DNA of 8,061 nt from assembly GCA_947585885.1 (NCBI GenBank), contig CANPXI010000043.1, positions 1 through 8,061 of the forward strand, in the 5' to 3' direction. Positions 5,208-8,061 of the stretch are shown piece after piece. The notes beneath the pieces were generated by a model that did not search any database, had not been told where the DNA came from, and saw only the letters and a program-made list of their open reading frames with translations. Both the position numbers and the translations under genes were made by a program. The stretch comes from an uncultured Bacilli bacterium (GTDB lineage Bacteria; Bacillota_I; Bacilli_A; RF39; UBA660). Each line of letters starts with the position of its first letter. Position 1 is the stretch's first letter.

Positions 5208-6398
5208 ATGATTTATTTAGATAATGCAGCAACTACTAAGGTTAAAAAAGAAGTATTAGATGAGATGTTACCTTATTTTATGGATAACTTTTATAACCCT
5301 AGTAGTATATATAGTAGTTCTAGAAGTGTTAATAAGATGGTGGAAGAAGCAAGAAGTGTTATTGCTAATAGTATTAATGCAGAAAAGGATGAAATTTATT
5401 TTACTAGTGGGGGAAGTGAAAGTGATAACTGGGCTATTAAAGGAATAGCTTTGAGTAGAAAAAATAAGGGTAAACATATTATTACTAGTAAGATTGAGCA
5501 TCATGCAGTATTAGAAACTTGTAAGTTACTTGAAAAAGAAGGTTATGAAATAACTTATTTGAATGTAGATAAAGATGGACTTATTAGTTTAGATGAGCTT
5601 GAAAAAAGTATTAGAGAAGACACCATTTTAGTTAGTATAATGACTGCTAATAATGAAATAGGTACAATAGAACCTATTAAAGAGATAGGTGAAATATGTA
5701 AAAAGCATAATGTTTTATTTCATACAGATGCTGTTCAAGCTTATGGGGTTGTAGATATTGACGTGAACAATATGAATATTGATTTACTTAGTACTAGTGC
5801 TCATAAGATTAATGGGCCTAAAGGAATTGGGTTCTTGTATGTTAGAAAAGGTGTTATGATTAGTCCTCTTATAAATGGTGGAAGTCAAGAAAGAGGTAAA
5901 AGAGCAGGTACAACCAATAGTGCTTCTATTATTGGGTTTAAAAAAGCAGTAGAGCTTAAGTTTAATGGAAGACTTGAAAATAATAAGTATATAGAAAGTT
6001 TAAGAGACCATTTAATAGATAGGGTACTATCAGAAATACCATATTCTAGACTAAATGGAAGTAAAGACTCAAGACTACCAAATAATGCTAACTTTAGTTT
6101 TGAGTTTATTGAAGGAGAAGGAATGCTTTTAAAGCTTGATAGTAAAGGAATATGTGCGTCAAGTGGAAGTGCTTGTACTAGTGGAAGTTTAGACCCAAGT
6201 CATGTACTTTTAGCAATTGGACTTCCTCACGAAATTGCTCACGGAAGTTTAAGGCTTACTATGAGTGAAGATAATACTTTAGAAGAAATAGACTATGTAG
6301 TAGATACTTTAAAAGAAATTATAAGTGACTTAAGAAGTATGTCACCTTTATATGAAGACTTTGTAAATAAAAAGAAGGAGAGTGTTATAAATGTATAG
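5208..6398 (+). CDS. nifS: Cysteine desulfurase, NifS/IscS type
   Basis: This PLP enzyme removes sulfur from L-cysteine as an enzyme persulfide and passes it to the NifU scaffold for Fe-S cluster assembly; in some bacteria it also serves tRNA thiolation. It has 396 residues, the usual length. Aminotransferase class V features: IYLDNAATT (2-10); FTSGGSESDN (65-74); IEHHAVLE (96-103) with the PLP-stacking His; MTANNEIGT (145-153); FHTDAVQAYG (171-180) with PLP-contacting Asp174 and Gln177; and SAHKINGPKG (197-206) with the PLP lysine Lys200. The catalytic Cys323 sits in SSGSACTSG (318-326), a long flexible loop as in group I NifS/IscS rather than SufS. The C-terminal SLRLTMSEDNT is also conserved. 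It starts 2 bases after the arsR stop and overlaps nifU by 8 bases, so translation is probably coupled. It could be called iscS equally well. Confidence 0.93.
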   Translation: MIYLDNAATTKVKKEVLDEMLPYFMDNFYNPSSIYSSSRSVNKMVEEARSVIANSINAEKDEIYFTSGGSESDNWAIKGIALSRKNKGKHIITSKIEHHAVLETCKLLEKEGYEITYLNVDKDGLISLDELEKSIREDTILVSIMTANNEIGTIEPIKEIGEICKKHNVLFHTDAVQAYGVVDIDVNNMNIDLLSTSAHKINGPKGIGFLYVRKGVMISPLINGGSQERGKRAGTTNSASIIGFKKAVELKFNGRLENNKYIESLRDHLIDRVLSEIPYSRLNGSKDSRLPNNANFSFEFIEGEGMLLKLDSKGICASSGSACTSGSLDPSHVLLAIGLPHEIAHGSLRLTMSEDNTLEEIDYVVDTLKEIISDLRSMSPLYEDFVNKKKESVINV

Positions 6399-6816
6399 TG
6401 ATAAAGTAATGGATCATTTTACTAACCCAAGAAATGTAGGAGAGATAGAAAACGCAAGTGGAGTTGGTACTGTAGGTAATGCAAGATGCGGGGATATTAT
6501 GAGAATATATTTAGATATAGATGAAAACCGTATTATTAGAGACGTTAAGTTTAAAACTTTTGGATGTGGTGCAGCAATTGCAACAAGCAGTATGGCTACT
6601 GAACTTATTAAAGGTAAAACTATTGATGAAGCATTAGAAATAACTAATAAGACAGTTATGGAAGCACTAGACGGGTTACCTCCAGTTAAAATACATTGCA
6701 GTTTACTTGCTGAAGAAGCAATACACGCAGCTTTGTGGGATTATGCAACTAAAAATAATATTGAAATTAAAGGACTTGTTAAACCAAAAAGCGATATTCA
6801 CGAAGATGAAGAATAA
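6391..6816 (+). CDS. nifU: Fe-S cluster assembly scaffold, clostridial NifU/IscU type
   Basis: A 141-residue scaffold on which NifS-derived sulfur and iron form a [2Fe-2S] cluster before transfer to client proteins. The three cluster ligands are present: Cys33 in GNARCGD (with Asp35), Cys59 in FKTFGCGAAIA, and Cys103 in KIHCSLLAEEA, preceded by His102. The GCGxAIA form and His-Cys pair mark it as IscU/NifU-type, not SufU, which has a large insertion and a Lys there. It lacks the ferredoxin and C-terminal domains of full-length nitrogen-fixation NifU, as usual for the clostridial type, and ends in an acidic tail (EDEE). AAGGAG (6375-6380) lies 10 bases before ATG 6391, inside the end of nifS. 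IscU-type active sites also bind zinc in vitro, relevant to the zinc-type regulator of this operon. Confidence 0.94.
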   Translation: MYSDKVMDHFTNPRNVGEIENASGVGTVGNARCGDIMRIYLDIDENRIIRDVKFKTFGCGAAIATSSMATELIKGKTIDEALEITNKTVMEALDGLPPVKIHCSLLAEEAIHAALWDYATKNNIEIKGLVKPKSDIHEDEE

Positions 6817-6825
6817 GTTTAAAAG

Positions 6826-6858
6826 ATTAAAGTAATAAAAATACTTTAATTTTTTTTT
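6826..6858 (+). terminator. Intrinsic terminator of the arsR-nifS-nifU operon
   Basis: ATTAAAGTA (6826-6834) pairs perfectly with TACTTTAAT (6842-6850) around a 7-nt loop, followed by eight T residues (6851-6858). It begins 9 bases after the nifU stop. Confidence 0.85.
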
Positions 6859-6881
6859 ACAAAATTTGTCGAATTTTGTAA
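6857..6881 (+). repeat. Perfect 10-bp inverted repeat upstream of the second surface gene
   Basis: TTACAAAATT (6857-6866) and AATTTTGTAA (6872-6881) flank a 5-base centre TGTCG. It lies between the nifU terminator and the -35 box at 6903, with no T run after it, so it is a candidate operator rather than a second terminator. A perfect palindrome AACTATAGTT follows at 6886-6895. Confidence 0.55.
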
Positions 6882-6902
6882 GTAAAACTATAGTTAATAT
6901 GA

Positions 6903-6931
6903 TTGACAGTAACAAAATAATAATATAAAAT
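6903..6931 (+). promoter_or_regulatory. Predicted promoter of the second surface protein gene
   Basis: A consensus -35 TTGACA (6903-6908) and -10 TAAAAT (6926-6931) have a 17-nt spacer; TATAAA at 6924 overlaps it. The start site would be near 6938, leaving a leader of about 27 bases before ATG 6965. Confidence 0.7.
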
Positions 6932-6964
6932 TAATATTAGATAGTAGAAAAGGATATGTTAGAT

Positions 6965-8061
6965 ATGAATGAATTAAAACTAAATAAGAAATATTTAATA
7001 TTTGGAATAGTTGCTATACTAATAGTTGCAATTGGTTTTAGTGTAGCATTTTGGAGAGCGAATATAGAAGGAGAAGGCGCTGATATTGTAGTTAACTTTG
7101 ATAAGTTAAGAATAGTATTTAGTGATACTCAAGAGATTAAACAAACAGAGACAGAAAATGGAAAAATTAAACCAGGATGGAGTAAAGAAAAAACATTTAC
7201 AGTAAAAAATGAAGGAAGTAGTATATATTTTTATAATATAAATTTAGAAGAATTAATAAATACATTTGAAACAGAAGTGTATTTACAATATAAGATAACA
7301 AGTACAGATGGTGGATATAATATGGATGAGTATTTACCAATACAAAAATGTGAGTCAAATTGTAATCAAGTATTAGCATCTAGTATAGCAATTGATTCAA
7401 ATGCAACACATTCATATAAAATTGAGTTTAGGTATGAAAATGATCCAGACGTAAATCAAAGCGATGATATGAATAAGAGATTTAGTGGAAAACTTTCTAT
7501 AACTTCAGGAGCAAGCAATTTAACTCAATTTTTTGCAGAAAAATATCCAAAAGCAGATAAAAGAGCAAGTTTTAGCGCAGCAGAAGAGACACCTGGGGTA
7601 CATTATGAAGAAGGACCATATACAGAGAACGGACAAAGAGTGTATTATTTTACAGGAGCATCTACTGATAACTGGGTAAGTTTTGCAGGATTTTATTGGA
7701 GAATAATAAGAACAAATGAAGACGGAGGACTTAGACTGTTATATGCTGGACTAGATTCAGAAAAAGGAAATACACAAGAGGGATATATAGGAGGGACAAA
7801 TAAAACATATCAATATAATAGTCAATATAATAATTCAATGTATGTGGGATACATGTATGGAACAACAGGAAGTGTTACTAATAATAGAACAAATCAAAGT
7901 ACTTCAAGTCCAATAAAACAAAAAATAGATACTTGGTATTCTTCAAATATAGAAAAAAGTGATAATCAAGGTAATCAATATAGCGATTATGTAAGTAAAA
8001 CAGCAATATATTGTAATGATAGAAGTAGTGATAAATATCAAGCAACAAGTACAATGTACTA
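6965..8061 (+). CDS. Membrane-anchored surface protein, paralog of the first gene; 3' partial
   Basis: The frame stays open to the window end (365 full codons). After a short basic N terminus, residues 10-29 form one hydrophobic helix ending in SVAFW, like a signal anchor or a SipW/TasA-type signal, so the bulk should lie outside the cell. Residues about 35-180 look beta-rich, with KPGWSKEKTFTVKNEG (69-84) resembling TasA-like or other Ig-like extracellular domains. Cys129 and Cys133 form a close pair. From about 235 it matches the first surface protein (DNWVSFAGFYWRIIRTNEDG), and from about 288 the DNA is identical. By analogy it should continue into the same lectin-like domain and possibly its own variable region. 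ATG 6965 is preferred over in-frame ATG 6956, because AAAAGG (6948-6953) is only 2 bases from the latter. It has its own promoter. Confidence 0.85.
   Translation, partial: MNELKLNKKYLIFGIVAILIVAIGFSVAFWRANIEGEGADIVVNFDKLRIVFSDTQEIKQTETENGKIKPGWSKEKTFTVKNEGSSIYFYNINLEELINTFETEVYLQYKITSTDGGYNMDEYLPIQKCESNCNQVLASSIAIDSNATHSYKIEFRYENDPDVNQSDDMNKRFSGKLSITSGASNLTQFFAEKYPKADKRASFSAAEETPGVHYEEGPYTENGQRVYYFTGASTDNWVSFAGFYWRIIRTNEDGGLRLLYAGLDSEKGNTQEGYIGGTNKTYQYNSQYNNSMYVGYMYGTTGSVTNNRTNQSTSSPIKQKIDTWYSSNIEKSDNQGNQYSDYVSKTAIYCNDRSSDKYQATSTMY
7826..8061 (+). repeat. Direct repeat copy 2 (identical to 279-514, continues past window)
   Basis: This is the second copy of the exact 236-bp repeat, in the same orientation and reading frame, inside the paralogous surface gene that starts at 6965. 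Identity is still unbroken at the last base of the window. Confidence 0.95.

Noticed and set aside
5268..5504. Minus- and plus-strand alternative frames within nifS
   Set aside because: NifS motifs run continuously through this region in the main frame, and the alternatives have no recognisable domain or SD.
7197..7379. Minus-strand open frame of 60 codons within the second surface gene
   Set aside because: It lies wholly within a longer open plus-strand frame with promoter, SD and membrane anchor.
1..8061. DGR reverse transcriptase, template repeat, CRISPR array, transposase or integrase
   Set aside because: None is visible: there is no RT-like frame, no second GC-rich near-copy of the variable region, no regularly spaced short repeats, and no recombinase motifs.

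Overview
The window is very AT-rich DNA from a low-GC Bacillota-type bacterium. The codons strongly prefer A or T at the third position, Shine-Dalgarno sequences are AGGAG-like, TGG is used for Trp, and TGA is an ordinary stop. The long-form PRPP synthetase, the clostridial-type NifS/NifU pair and the surface-protein style suggest an uncultured gut Clostridia or Bacilli (RF39-like) lineage. That placement is inference from family resemblance only.

Layout. (1) Bases 1-1043 hold the 3' end of a large surface-type protein gene. It ends in a C-type-lectin/DUF6273-like domain with a sharply bounded GC-rich patch (about 825-957) that looks like the variable region of a diversity-generating retroelement (DGR) target. 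A terminator follows. (2) Bases 1153-2746 form a short operon with its own promoter: a 122-residue protein of unknown function, then a long-form ribose-phosphate pyrophosphokinase (prs) and a terminator. (3) Bases 2752-4510 hold arginyl-tRNA synthetase (argS) with its own promoter and terminator. (4) Bases 4514-4911 carry no protein gene. On the minus strand are a tRNA-Arg(CCU) with promoter and what looks like an orphan small RNA of about 110 nt with promoter and terminator. On the plus strand is the promoter/operator of the next operon. (5) Bases 4912-6858 form a tight operon: an ArsR/SmtB repressor with a complete alpha-5 zinc-site signature, cysteine desulfurase NifS and scaffold NifU, closed by a strong terminator. 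(6) Bases 6965-8061 hold the 5' part of a second surface protein, paralogous to the first. It has an N-terminal membrane anchor and runs off the window.

How they fit. The central genes are housekeeping: PRPP synthesis, arginine charging and Fe-S cluster assembly. They lie between two paralogous, same-orientation surface genes that share a perfect 236-bp direct repeat continuing past the window end, next to clearly diverged sequence. That mosaic points to recent gene conversion or duplication. The most notable systems are the probable DGR-diversified surface proteins (no reverse transcriptase or template repeat is in this window), the zinc-type ArsR sensor coupled to Fe-S assembly with an operator over the transcription start, and the unassigned small RNA.
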